From an uncultured Anaerolineae bacterium (GTDB lineage: Bacteria > Chloroflexota > Anaerolineae > Anaerolineales > Villigracilaceae): DNA of 39,468 bases. The DNA lies in the NCBI GenBank assembly GCA_903854805.1, contig CAINXK010000029.1:1-39468 (forward strand), read 5' to 3'. The first letter of the stretch is position 1. Each line of letters opens with the position of its first letter. The position numbers were made by a program, and so were the translations under genes. Positions 1 through 9,385 of this stretch are shown in pieces. The notes beneath the pieces were generated by a model. It saw only the letters and a list, made by a program, of their open reading frames with translations, did no database searches and had not been told where the DNA came from.

Positions 1-47
1 CCAGTTTCACTTATTTCCTGCCACGGCTTGAGCGTGCTATACTCCAT
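1..47 (-). CDS. 5' end of an unidentified gene, cut by the window edge
   Basis: An ATG at 45-47 on the minus strand opens a frame that stays open to the window edge and begins MEYSTLKPWQEISET. A strong ribosome-binding site (GAGGAGG) lies a few bases upstream of the start, which is the main support for a real gene. Only 15 residues are visible, too few to assign a family. The gene diverges from the DUF1540-like gene at 523. Confidence 0.5.
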   Translation of the reverse strand, partial: MEYSTLKPWQEISET

Positions 48-522
48 ATCGATCCTCCTCGGTTGTTGGTTGTCTGGCGACACCAATTTTACCGAGAAGG
101 GTCTTTTTGTCTAGCTGTCAAGCTTTCTTGAGAACGCCATAAGTGGGAAGCGCTAATGGCGTTCCGACACGGATAGAATAGGAAAAAGCAGGCATTTCAA
201 TTAAGCAAAAAACGAGATTCATTTTCATGCTTCCATGCCAAGATGCTATAATACTTGCAACAGGATTAAGATTGGAACTCAACCCAGCATTTATCGCTAT
301 TGTGAATGGATATTATATATATCCACAGAATAAATGCTTTCTGTTTGAGATTTATCATCAGGCAACCTGATTGTTGTTTACAAATTCTCTTTTGAGAGAA
401 CACCGGTGTACACTCTAATAAATTCGCCATTTATCTCTACCGGGAATTCTTGAATTCATCAGTTATGCCGCCACCAGACACCACAAATCTAAAACATCAA
501 TGAGTAAGTTAGGAGAAAATTT
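48..522. other. Divergent intergenic region
   Basis: No credible gene lies in this A/T-rich stretch between two divergent genes. It should hold both promoters. A 9-bp inverted repeat (GAACGCCAT ... ATGGCGTTC) spans 132-164 and could be an operator or a leader hairpin of the minus-strand gene. A TATAAT at 247-252 has only a poor -35 partner. A run of alternating A/T lies near 310-325. Nothing else stands out. Confidence 0.5.
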
Positions 523-762
523 ATGCCTCGTATCCGATGCCATTATATAGACTGCACGTTCAATGACGATCTTTTTTGTTCTGCGGCAACCATTGAGGTT
601 GATCCCAAATTAGGGTGTATCACATTCTCTAATGGCGATAAAGATGAAGATGGAAAAAACATTGTAGATGAAGAATTGGAAGAAATCGACGAAGAAAGTG
701 ATGATGACGACGATTTGTGGGCTGAGGACGATGACGATGATGAAGAGGAAGAAGCTTATTAA
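523..762 (+). CDS. DUF1540-like small Cys-rich protein with acidic tail
   Basis: This is a 79-residue protein. Residues 1-35 follow the pattern I associate with DUF1540: C6, C11, C19, then AATIEV, then C32 followed by ITF. The four cysteines could bind a metal, which is inferred from spacing only. From about residue 40 the protein is almost entirely Asp/Glu with few hydrophobics and is probably disordered. Typical DUF1540 proteins are this small but usually lack so long an acidic tail. The start is supported by an AGGAG-type site 8 nt upstream. The gene stands alone with a long upstream region. The function is unknown. The tail could buffer cations or mimic nucleic acid, but nothing here proves either. 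Confidence 0.75.
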   Translation: MPRIRCHYIDCTFNDDLFCSAATIEVDPKLGCITFSNGDKDEDGKNIVDEELEEIDEESDDDDDLWAEDDDDDEEEEAY

Positions 763-1075
763 TTTCTTGCGCTAACTAAATTTAATTAGCAAACTATTTG
801 ACACCCCGTCCATATCCTACCAACTGCATTTTCTCAACATTGTTGGTTCTCGAAAGGCTTGTTTTGCATCTGTATAAGCTGACACCCTCGCCACCATTTT
901 GGAAAGCTGAAGTATTAATGGGTGACCATGGCTACCCTGGTGCTCCCGCTCCGGATACCGAAATAGTTTTGCGGGAGATCGTTCGTTGGGTGACCAGCGA
1001 GATGGTTTGAGACTGAGCGAGAAAAATCAACATCCTCGGCTAGCGAGCCTGGGATACCGCAAGATCAGCAAAAAG

Positions 1076-1109
1076 AGAGAGTGTGCTTACACAGACACGC
1101 TCTTTTTTT
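1076..1109 (+). terminator. Rho-independent terminator
   Basis: The arms AGAGAGTGT and ACACGCTCT form a 9-bp stem with one A/G mismatch and a 10-nt loop, followed by seven T residues. The orientation fits transcription on the plus strand. The nearest upstream plus-strand gene ends at 762, so the hairpin ends either a very long 3' UTR or an unrecognised transcript. Confidence 0.7.
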
Positions 1110-1581
1110 GTTATCGCGGCAGAACCGATCTGCGCGAGCATGATGCTCATGGCAATCCGGTCTATATTTAGCCCCAAGGGGATGAAGTAAAGCATAAACC
1201 TAAAGTTGGTATCGCTGGTTGGAATCAGCGTGGATTTCGAAACCATGCTTCATGCTGAATCCATGCATCACTGTATGCTGGCGATGACGACAAAAATAAT
1301 GACATCCAGTTTCATCAGATTGGCTGGTTGGTAACACTTTGAGCAAACTGAATTGTAGGCTATCAGGCTCTAACTCCGCGCCTGCTCCAATCAGTTGTAA
1401 AATTCTAAGCAGGCATGCACGGTACGAGCGCCAACACCTGCCCCCTAAACAGCGCATATTATTTTTCAATCACATCAAAACGGATATCTTTCAGCACAAC
1501 TTCGCCAATTTGCGGGAGGCTGTGTTGATTAATGGTCTACCCTGCTGGTGATATACCCAAATATGCGCACAATCCGGTAAA

Positions 1582-1601
1582 ATAATCATCAAAATGATTA
1601 T
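1582..1601. promoter_or_regulatory. Palindrome upstream of the serine dehydratase
   Basis: ATAATCAT and ATGATTAT are perfect inverted repeats around a CAAA spacer. They end 24 nt before the start codon of the L-serine dehydratase gene. The position and symmetry suit a repressor operator. No protein in the window can be assigned to it. Confidence 0.35.
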
Positions 1602-1625
1602 CCCTGCAAAAAGGAAGGTGCCCCA

Positions 1626-3197
1626 ATGTATTATCCAAGCATATACAATGATGTGATCGGGCCTGTAATGCGTGGGCCATCTAGTTCGCACTGCGCCGCG
1701 GCATTACGGATTGGAAGGCTGGCCAAAGATTTAATGGATGGCAAGATTGAAGAAGTGCTAATTGAGTTTGATACTCAAGGTGCGCTTGCCACCACGCATA
1801 CCAGCCAGGGATCGGATATGGGTCTGTTCGGCGGCCTGCTTGGGTGGGAGACGACCGACGAAAGGTTGGCTGACTCTGCAAGCGCCTTACTGGATGCTGG
1901 AATAAAATTCGAGATAAATATTCTGGATATTGGCGCAGTCCACCCCAATACTTATCATTTGGTACTCAGAAATTCGATCGAAACCCATTCACTAACAGCC
2001 ATATCAACCGGTGGTGGCATGATCGAGGTAACCGAAATTGACGGCATCCAGGTTTCGATGGCAGGTGACTATTTTGAAACGCTGGTCTTCCTGGATGCAC
2101 AGGGCCATGAACTCATTAAATCCTTAAAAGCCAGAGTCAAGGCTGACGAGATTATTCTGTTGGGGAAGCCTGACCACCAACTGATTGTCGTAAAAGCACT
2201 AAACTTTCTGGACGAAAATTTAATTTCCGACCTGTTAACCATGGAGCAGGTTCGAACCGTTAAGAAAATATCGCCAGTATTGCCGGTACTATCGCACCAA
2301 AATCTTCAGGTTCCGTTTATTACCTGCGAGGAGATGCTGGTATACAACACAGGCAAAGATCTTGCCTTGTGGGAGCTGGCAGTCCATTACGAAAGCGCCA
2401 GAGGTAATTTATCGCATGATCAGGTCGTGGAAAAAATGAGGGTTATTGTCGGTATCCTGCAAAAATCCATTCTACTTGGGATCCGTGGAACAAAATATGC
2501 CGACCGAATTCTGGGGCATCAGTCTGGACAATTTCAAATTTTGATGGATAACCATCAACTTTTAGAGAGCGGCATGCTCAACCAGATCATCCTCAGTGTC
2601 ACGGCATTGATGGAAGTGAAAAGCTCGATGGGCGTAATTGTGGCTTCGCCGACTGCCGGGTCTTGTGGCGGGCTTCCGGGCGCCTGTATCGGGGCAGCCA
2701 GTGTGATGGGGTTGTCTTTGGAAGAGAGTACGCATGCCATGTTGGCGGCAGGGTTGATTGGGGTATTCATCGCAGCTCACGCAACTTTTGCCGCGGAGGT
2801 GGGAGGCTGCCAGGCGGAATGTGGCGCAGGCTCGGGCATGGCAGCCGCAGCGCTGGTTACATTGGCAAAGGGCAGCACCAAACAGGCAGTTAATGCAGCC
2901 TCCATGGCGCTTCAAAATTTGATGGGGCTGATTTGCGACCCGGTTGCGAACAGGGTTGAAGTGCCCTGTCTTGGAAAAAATGTAATGGCTGCCAGCAACG
3001 CCCTGGCGTGTGCGAATATGGCAATCGCAGATTTCGATGCAGTCATTCCCCTGGATGAAGTCATTGAAACAATGGATCGGGTTGGCAAGAGCATTCCGGT
3101 TGAGTTACGCTGTACGGCTCTTGGTGGCTTGTCGATTACAAAGACTTCGATAGCAATAGAAAATAAATTAAAGGTGCTCAATCAGGCAGGCAGTTAA
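1626..3197 (+). CDS. sdaA: L-serine dehydratase (L-serine ammonia-lyase), iron-sulfur type, single chain
   Basis: It converts L-serine to pyruvate and ammonia in the cytoplasm using an oxygen-sensitive [4Fe-4S] cluster. The 523 residues contain both parts of the family. A beta domain covers about 1-155 (early GPSSSH motif) and an alpha domain about 240-515 (AGSCGGLPG, GGCQAECGAGSG, CDPVANRVEVPC). Cys395, Cys437 and Cys448 have the 42/11 spacing that, from memory, matches the cluster ligands of the Legionella enzyme. The chain is longer than E. coli SdaA (about 450 residues), with extra sequence between the domains containing an ACT-like GGGMIEV stretch. The start has a GGAAGG site 7 nt upstream. 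The gene is monocistronic. The iron-sulfur form suits an anaerobe. Confidence 0.93.
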   Translation: MYYPSIYNDVIGPVMRGPSSSHCAAALRIGRLAKDLMDGKIEEVLIEFDTQGALATTHTSQGSDMGLFGGLLGWETTDERLADSASALLDAGIKFEINILDIGAVHPNTYHLVLRNSIETHSLTAISTGGGMIEVTEIDGIQVSMAGDYFETLVFLDAQGHELIKSLKARVKADEIILLGKPDHQLIVVKALNFLDENLISDLLTMEQVRTVKKISPVLPVLSHQNLQVPFITCEEMLVYNTGKDLALWELAVHYESARGNLSHDQVVEKMRVIVGILQKSILLGIRGTKYADRILGHQSGQFQILMDNHQLLESGMLNQIILSVTALMEVKSSMGVIVASPTAGSCGGLPGACIGAASVMGLSLEESTHAMLAAGLIGVFIAAHATFAAEVGGCQAECGAGSGMAAAALVTLAKGSTKQAVNAASMALQNLMGLICDPVANRVEVPCLGKNVMAASNALACANMAIADFDAVIPLDEVIETMDRVGKSIPVELRCTALGGLSITKTSIAIENKLKVLNQAGS

Positions 3198-3402
3198 ATA
3201 GAGACGGGATTAGGCGAAAAAAATATTAGAGCGAACCCTCTCTTTGCCGGGCTGCTGGGGATGAACCGAAGAGTTATTGTGGACCGGCAGGTTGGGGTGC
3301 AAGCCATGCCCCGAAAATCCGAGTTGGTAGAAGACCAGAGCTGGCAGGTTATAATATTTAAAATGACTACAATGCTCTTTCAGGCAATACCAAGAGGAAA
3401 CA

Positions 3403-4446
3403 ATGGGAATTCAATTACAACGATTTGCGTATCACTTTGTGGACAAGGCTTCCAACTATTTTAGCTATTCAGAAAACGAAACAGATATTAGTACGCTCAA
3501 TATCACGATTGTTGATTTCCTTGAAACCCTCACCAATAAATTATGGGATGCAGAAGATTCCGGGAATACAGTATCCGGGGTCTTTAATAGCGGGGTTCCT
3601 GCTTCAAGGGCACGACCGTTAATTCACGCCATCCTGGAAAATCCTGACACAATTTTGGATAATTCAAAACAATTAGCCGACCTGCTTTACCAGGTTTCTC
3701 CGACCAATGCATCTCGAGGAATTCTGGTGGTGATTTTGTGCCGCGACACAAATACAGACCAGCGCTATGTAGCCATCTATAAAATAAAATGTGAAGATGA
3801 GAAAGTAATAAAAATTCTATCAGGAGATAATTTACCGGAAATCACTGTCGAAGAAGTTAGAAACATTTTGTTCAAAGAACTTCAAAAGGGAGCATTGATT
3901 CCCCATCCCGATAAACTTCAGTATGATTTGAAGGTGACAGACTTGCAATCAGCAGAACCCAGAAAATACTTTGGCGCGACGTTTCTAGGCTGCACAACAA
4001 AAAAATCTGATGAGCTCCAAATCAAAAAACTTGTACCTGAATTAGTGAAATTCGCGGGTGATAACGAGATACAGGTGAAGACAGAAAAAATTCCTGCCGT
4101 TCTTGCCGCGCTTGGAAGAACAGCAGGCAATGTCACGATCCCCATCATTGAAAAAATAATCGAATCTGAAAAACTCTACGACGATAATTATTCGAGAGAA
4201 GCTTTTACTAACTACGCAGAACAATCAAGCCATCTAAAAAACTTTGATGTAGAGGCAACCAAGCTGGTCAGCAAGAAAAACGGTGAACCACGGAAAATGA
4301 GATATGTAATTCGTGACCCTGAATTAAGTGGAATTGTCATTTCAGGCCCCATAGATGCCATGCAAAAAATAAGAACAACAAATGGCGACAAGGTTGTGAT
4401 TCAGATCGAGATATTTGAATCTGACCTCAAAATAAAATTTGATTAA
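3403..4446 (+). CDS. Putative 37-kDa nucleoid-associated-like protein
   Basis: This 347-residue soluble protein has no signal peptide or membrane segment. The layout resembles the NdpA/YejK family: an N-terminal LQRFAYHFVD start, a helical DFLETL segment, a hydrophobic strand RGILVVILCRD near residues 108-118, and a PRKYFGATFLGC motif near 186-197 like the conserved arginine-tyrosine-phenylalanine-leucine-glycine region of that family. The similarity is distant and was judged by eye. The coding sequence is clearly richer in A/T and in Lys/Asn/Ile than the carbohydrate genes, which suggests horizontal acquisition. Such proteins often occur in mobile or defence regions, but no partner with a recognisable defence domain is adjacent. 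The start has an AAGAGGAAAC site. Confidence 0.5.
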   Translation: MGIQLQRFAYHFVDKASNYFSYSENETDISTLNITIVDFLETLTNKLWDAEDSGNTVSGVFNSGVPASRARPLIHAILENPDTILDNSKQLADLLYQVSPTNASRGILVVILCRDTNTDQRYVAIYKIKCEDEKVIKILSGDNLPEITVEEVRNILFKELQKGALIPHPDKLQYDLKVTDLQSAEPRKYFGATFLGCTTKKSDELQIKKLVPELVKFAGDNEIQVKTEKIPAVLAALGRTAGNVTIPIIEKIIESEKLYDDNYSREAFTNYAEQSSHLKNFDVEATKLVSKKNGEPRKMRYVIRDPELSGIVISGPIDAMQKIRTTNGDKVVIQIEIFESDLKIKFD

Positions 4447-4699
4447 CCAAGGTTTGTGTTGGTTTCGCCAAACTCAAACAACAATAAATTTCTGCCGCTG
4501 AGTACATCAAAAACTGTTTCAGCACAGAATTCTGGAATGGAAAAAAACATTCCAATGAAAATCAACAGGTTCACAGCCTTCATGACGATTGTCACCTGTA
4601 ACAGATTTTCAGTTTTGCCCTATTTAGAGGAAAATAGACCTGGAATCTGGAAAAAATAAGCATCCCACCCCAGAAATTCCATACGCAGGAGATGATTAA

Positions 4700-4966
4700 A
4701 TGAGAAAAATCGTCGGTGTAAGCGAATTAAAAAAGATATCAGTCCTCTACGAAGGTGACGTGTACGAACTAGCCTGTACCCTTTTAAAAATATATGATGC
4801 GAAGGCCCAAGGCACGAACACGAATTCACGTGCGACTGTGGTTGGCCTTTTCAAAATATATGCCCAGCTTGCAAGCATGGATGAACGTCAGGTTATCGCC
4901 ATCGCCGAGCAGAACAAACTTCCGCTTGGGGCGGTGGTTAATTATGACAATCAGAAATGGCCCTAA
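4700..4966 (+). CDS. Hypothetical 88-aa protein
   Basis: I do not recognise this protein. A clean AGGAGA site lies 8 nt before the ATG, and the residue mix (two amphipathic helices, LACTLLKIYDAK and VVGLFKIYAQLASMDERQ) looks like real coding sequence. No cysteine pair, signal peptide or membrane helix is visible. It lies 253 nt after the nucleoid-associated-like gene on the same strand. That gap contains only short hairpins (for example GGAATG/CATTCC at 4534-4553) and no clear terminator, so the two genes may or may not be co-transcribed. Confidence 0.6.
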   Translation: MRKIVGVSELKKISVLYEGDVYELACTLLKIYDAKAQGTNTNSRATVVGLFKIYAQLASMDERQVIAIAEQNKLPLGAVVNYDNQKWP

Positions 4967-5231
4967 ACCGACGATGTTTACTGTATGAAAGAACCTATTC
5001 TATCCAGCAATCGATATAGTATCCGCTACTCATCGAAACCGGAATAAAGTGAGCGGTCCAAATAGCGGGCACCCGAATTGGCCGGGTGAGATAATCTGCA
5101 AGGCAACCAGCACTCCCGCCCAGATGCCATTTTCTTTTGGACACCTGGCATTACGAAAATCTCGATTTGCAAAGTCATATAACGAAAGACAAGCTGAGTG
5201 ACAAGGATTGGTAGTGTTTACCTTTCACCCA

Positions 5232-8200
5232 TCAGTCCACCTCGTGATTTTCTACCATGGGCAGCCACACATCGAACCGGCTGCCTGCTCCCAGCTCGCT
5301 TATAACCTGGATCTTCCCATTGTGTTTATCCAGTATCGAACGCACGATGAATAAGCCAAGCCCGGTACCCTGGATTTCGTTTTCTATGGCATTACTGCCA
5401 CGGAAAAATCGATTGAACAACAACGGCAAATCCTTGCTTGGGATACCCAGCCCAGTATCGATGATCGAGATCAGCAAATTTCCATCCACGCTTTGCGCCT
5501 GGACGCTGACCTTACCCCCGCTGGGCGTGAATTTGATCGCATTTCCCACCAGGTTAATCAGTACCTGGTTCAAGGCATTTTGATCAGCCTGTACCCGGCG
5601 CGGCAATTTGTCTTCCGCGGGAATTGATTCCACACTGAGCATGATATTTTTTTCCCTGGCGGCTGGCTCTAGATCCTGGATTGCCTGCTGAACCAATTCA
5701 TCAATTTCAACAGTACGGAAGTTCAATTGCTCCTGTTCACTTTCCAAACGGCCCGCACTGAGCAGATGCTCAACCAGCGTGCGCTCACGACTTAGTTCAC
5801 TTTTTAGCACATCCCAATACTCATCAGAATTCTCAGCACTCATTTTCGTATCCAGCAGGTTGACCATTAACAACATGGTGGCGATCGGTGTTCTCAATTC
5901 ATGGCTGGCCCGGTTGATAAAATCCGTTTTCATTTGTTCCAACCGGCTTTGCTCACTGATGTCTCGAACAATAGCCACAACCTCATTCTCCCCATTGTCT
6001 TTGAAGCGCACTTCAAAGATATGCAGCCTGTCTTTCACCTTCAAATCGAATTCCATGGTTTGCAGCTGCCTGCTTCGCAAAGTCAGGTTAATCAGGTTTT
6101 TTACCCTGGTTGAGAGTCCAACGTCCCCTCTTCCATAAACCGATTTTCCGATCAGTTGATCTGGATGTTTTATGAGCTGATCGCCCAAATTAGCCTTGCA
6201 ATCCAGGATGACCCCGTCACCCCGCAGCCGAAAAATAATATCCGGAATGGCGTCCAGTAAGGCTCGATTATGCGATTCGCTCTGCCTGAGATCATTTTCC
6301 ATGGTTTTTTGCGCAGTGATATCTTCCTTCAAAGCTAAAAAGTGGACGATGCGCCCCTTCTCGTCCAACATCGGTGCAATTGATGCTTTTTCCCAGTACA
6401 GAGAACCATCTTTCTTACGGTTAAGGAATTTTCCCGTCCAGATTTTGCCTGCTAATATGGTTTCCCAGAGCTGTTGATATTCTATTTTGGATGTAAAACC
6501 AGTTTGCAATATGCGAGCGTTTTTCCCGACGATTTCATCGAGAGAATAGCCGGTCAATGTGCAGAAGTGCGAGTTGGCATATTCAATCGATCCATCGGGC
6601 TTTGAGATCATAATGGAAACCGGGCTTTGCTCGACAGCCTGCAAAAGTTTGCGCACATCGTTATCGAAAACTTTTCTCTCGTGCCATAAACCCATTACGT
6701 TTGCAATATTATCCAGCAGGTTTTGCTCTTCGGGCAGATCAAAGCGCGCAGATCCTGTGTAACAAACTGTTATCTGTCCACATTCCTTAGTATTGTGCAA
6801 AATAGGGGCTGTTAATCTGGTCTCGAGCCCGTTTGAATAATTTTTGCTTTGATATTCTTTCCCATCCAGGGTAATTGCCGCCACGGCAATCTGCTGAAAC
6901 CCCATGGCAGCCGCCAGACACTCAATCACCTGCTGGCAAAGCTGTGCTTCCGTCAGATTTTGATTAAAAACCAGCCGGCTGACATCATTGATGCAGGTCA
7001 ACTCTTTCATTCGTTTATTAATCTGGGTTTCAGCACGTTTCTGTTCAGCAATATCGCTGAACATCACCCGGATCATCGGGGCGCCGTTTGTATCCAACGC
7101 GCCAGATGTTTCCACCCGTGCCCAGAAAACCGATCCATCCTTATTTAGCATCTGCAATTCGAAGGCCTGTGGGGTGCCCGTTTCAATCAGTTTTCTGGTG
7201 TGCAGGTAATAAATGTCTTGATTTTGCTTGGCAACGAAAAGGCTCAATGGGTGCTTGATCATGGCTGTCTTGGTTGCGCCCAGCATGTTGGCGGCTGTCA
7301 GGTTAACTTCCAGGATCAACCCTTTTTCGTTGACAGTGCAATACCCCACCGGCGCCAGATCGTATAGATCGAAATAGCGCGCCCTCGTCAAATCGAGCAG
7401 GTCTTGCGATTCGCGCAGTTCTTCATTCTGGATTTCGAGTTCTAATTTTTTGTTATTCACTTCTTCCAGCGCAGTATCACGTTGTTCCACCGAATTCTGA
7501 AGCTTGATGTTTGTATTTTGCAGAACCTGTTCCACTTGCTTGTGGCTGGTGATGTCCTGTCCCTGTGCAATCGTGGCAATTGGCGTTTGCCCATCTGGCT
7601 CAAACAGCGTGGCGGAATTCCACAGCACCGTTCGGACCGATTCATCCCGATGCAAGATTTCGATTTCCACTGATTACCAGCGCTCACCGATCGAAGTTTT
7701 ACGGATCTGTGCCATTGATTTTTTGACAAGTGCGGCTGGAAACAGAACCTTGAGGGATTGTCCGCGCACATCCGCTTCACTGCGGCCAGTCAGGAATTCG
7801 AAGGCGTGATTGAACCGGGTAATCCTAAATTGCGGATCCCAGACGATAATGGGCGCATTGGCATAGTTGATCAGATTTTCGAGATAGGCATTCGCAATGA
7901 CTAACTCGGCGGCTCGTTTTTCTTTTTCTTCGTTTTGAAAAACAAGTTCTTTATTCGCAATAATTAACTCAGCTGCTCGCCTGGCCTTCTCTTCGTTTTG
8001 AAAACCAAGCTCTTTGGCAATCACCAGCTCAGCAACCCGTTTGGCTTTCTCTTCGTTTTGAAAAGCAAGCTCCTGGTTGGCGATCACCAGCTCAGCCGCC
8101 CGTTTTTCTTTCTCATCATTTTGGAAAGCAAGTTCCTGACTGGCAATCACCAGCTCGGCCGCCCGTTTGGCTTTCTCTTCATTTTAAAAGACAAGTTCCT

Positions 8201-8810
8201 GGTTGACAATCACCAGCTCGGCAGCAGGTTTGATTTTTTTTGCATTTTGAAGATCAAGGGCTTTATTCGCAGTGATTAACTCGGCTGCCAATTTTTCTTT
8301 CTCTTCATTTTGTGATGCGATTTCTTCGTTAAGGCTGAACAAATCGGAGGCGCGATATTTTTGCAGGTTGAGTAAGGCAGCTTCCGCCCGTTTATGTTCA
8401 GTAATGTCAGTTACGATGCAGAAAAATAGCTGCTCACCCTGCAAAATAAGCGCAGACGACAGCACTTCCACATTGCGTTCTTCCCCGCTGGCTAAACGAT
8501 GTAAATAAACAGTGTTCGCGTGTCTATCATCCAGGATCGTTTGATCCTTATCCACGAGCGGCTCAAACGATAAACTATTAATTTCAGAGATCAACATTCC
8601 ACACAAGTTTAATTTTGGGTAGCCATAAAACTGTACTGCGGCGGGGTTGGCTTCCCGAATACGACCTGTTTCGGGTTCGATCAGCAGCATGACCGCCGGA
8701 TGACTTTCGAACATCAATTGGAAAGTCGGAAGGTCAGATGCGGGCTGTAATTTGTGTTCGATGAAGGTTTTTGGGATTGTCATGTGGTTTCTCGCTTGAA
8801 TAAACATCAT
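5232..8810 (-). pseudogene. Multi-PAS/GAF sensor histidine kinase interrupted by two in-frame stop codons
   Basis: Three open segments lie in the same frame: 8810-8184, 8183-7674 and 7673-5232. They are separated only by TAA codons at 8184-8186 and 7674-7676. Together they would encode about 1190 residues. In order these are an N-terminal PAS (ANPAAVQFYGYP), a long repeat coiled coil, PAS (NAPIIVWDPQFRITRFN), PAS (RYFDLYDLAPVGYC), GAF, PAS (ANSHFCTLTGYSLDEIVGK), PAS, HisKA (NRASHELRTPIATM) and HATPase (NLVGNAIKFTPSGG, DTGLGIP, GTGLGLFIV). In the first stop the surrounding repeats all have CAA (Gln), so one C-to-T change explains it. No frameshift is needed. The last segment could start internally at GTG 7670 and still encode a kinase of about 812 residues. 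A sequencing error cannot be excluded. The start could also be ATG 8783. Confidence 0.85.
7905..8342 (-). repeat. Seven tandem 63-bp units encoding a 21-residue coiled-coil repeat
   Basis: The consensus residues are AAELVIANQELAFQNEEKEKR. Units begin at 7905, 7968, 8028, 8091, 8154, 8217 and 8280. Six are 63 bp, and the unit at 7968 is 60 bp (one codon shorter). They form a helical signalling linker between two PAS domains of the broken kinase. The units at the two ends are the most diverged. The fifth unit carries the first TAA. Confidence 0.9.
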
Positions 8811-8835
8811 TATTCCACAATCTGCACTATCTTAT

Positions 8836-8853
8836 TACCGTAAATGTACGGTA
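8836..8853. promoter_or_regulatory. Inverted repeat upstream of the kinase
   Basis: TACCGTA and TACGGTA are perfect 7-nt arms with a 4-nt spacer. The repeat lies 26 nt upstream of the kinase frame on the minus strand. On the plus strand it is followed by TTTTT, so it could equally be a weak terminator. Confidence 0.35.
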
Positions 8854-9351
8854 TTTTTCTATACTGCTCGGCATAACCCTTCATCGACGGGCGCGGCTTC
8901 AAAGGAATACCCAAAACCCCCTGCCTGACGATTCACTTCCTGCAAGAATTGAACCCATCAAAAAAGCCTGACCGCAACACGCCAGGCATAAAGTTTGACA
9001 ACCAGCAATTTTACTCAAAGATAGGGAATGTGCTACTACCCCAGCCGCACCAAAACAGTTCGTCGTGGCACCGTAAATGCTACACACAAACACAGCAAAA
9101 CGAGCTTAGACAGTTTTCAAACTACCAGTCCGGATGACCGCTGGACCATATCTTTGGGCCAAGGCAGAATTCGTTCAAGCGCAAGACCTTTAGAGTCGAC
9201 AAAATTAAACGAGGCTTTCTCCTGCAGGTAGAAAGCGCAGCCACCTCGGCCAAACTCCTGCCTTCGTTCCGCTGACATCATCTTAAAGCATGGATTTTTA
9301 AAACCTGATCTATTTTCATCCATATTCGATCTGCCCGTCTTGTTGAAACTG

Positions 9352-9367
9352 ATCGGTCAGGACCGAT
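9352..9367 (-). terminator. Hairpin after the last gene of the carbohydrate locus
   Basis: ATCGGTC-AG-GACCGAT forms a compact palindromic hairpin about 20 nt after the stop of the last UroD-like gene. It lacks a proper T-run on the minus strand, so it may be an end-stabilising hairpin rather than a full terminator. Confidence 0.35.
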
Positions 9368-9385
9368 AATAATTCTGTTTCAAGA

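Larger units (their letters stand above)
763..1625. other. Long intergenic region with an orphan terminator
   Basis: This stretch of about 860 nt has no gene I can support. A short frame ending at 1010, whose last 30 residues begin MGDHGYPGAPAPDTE, has protein-like composition but no ribosome-binding site or recognisable family. It could be a decayed gene end. A rho-independent terminator sits at 1076-1109 and a palindrome at 1582-1601. The rest (about 1110-1580) shows nothing. Confidence 0.5.
8811..9385. other. Intergenic region downstream of the carbohydrate locus
   Basis: About 575 nt lie between the kinase start and the last UroD-like gene. Short frames here look random. An inverted repeat TACCGTA-aatg-TACGGTA at 8836-8853 lies just upstream of the kinase start and could be an operator. 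A hairpin at 9352-9367 follows the UroD-like gene. Nothing else is supported. Confidence 0.5.

Noticed and set aside
798..1010. 70-codon frame with a protein-like end
   Set aside because: No ribosome-binding site and no recognised family. It was kept only as a remark on possible gene decay.
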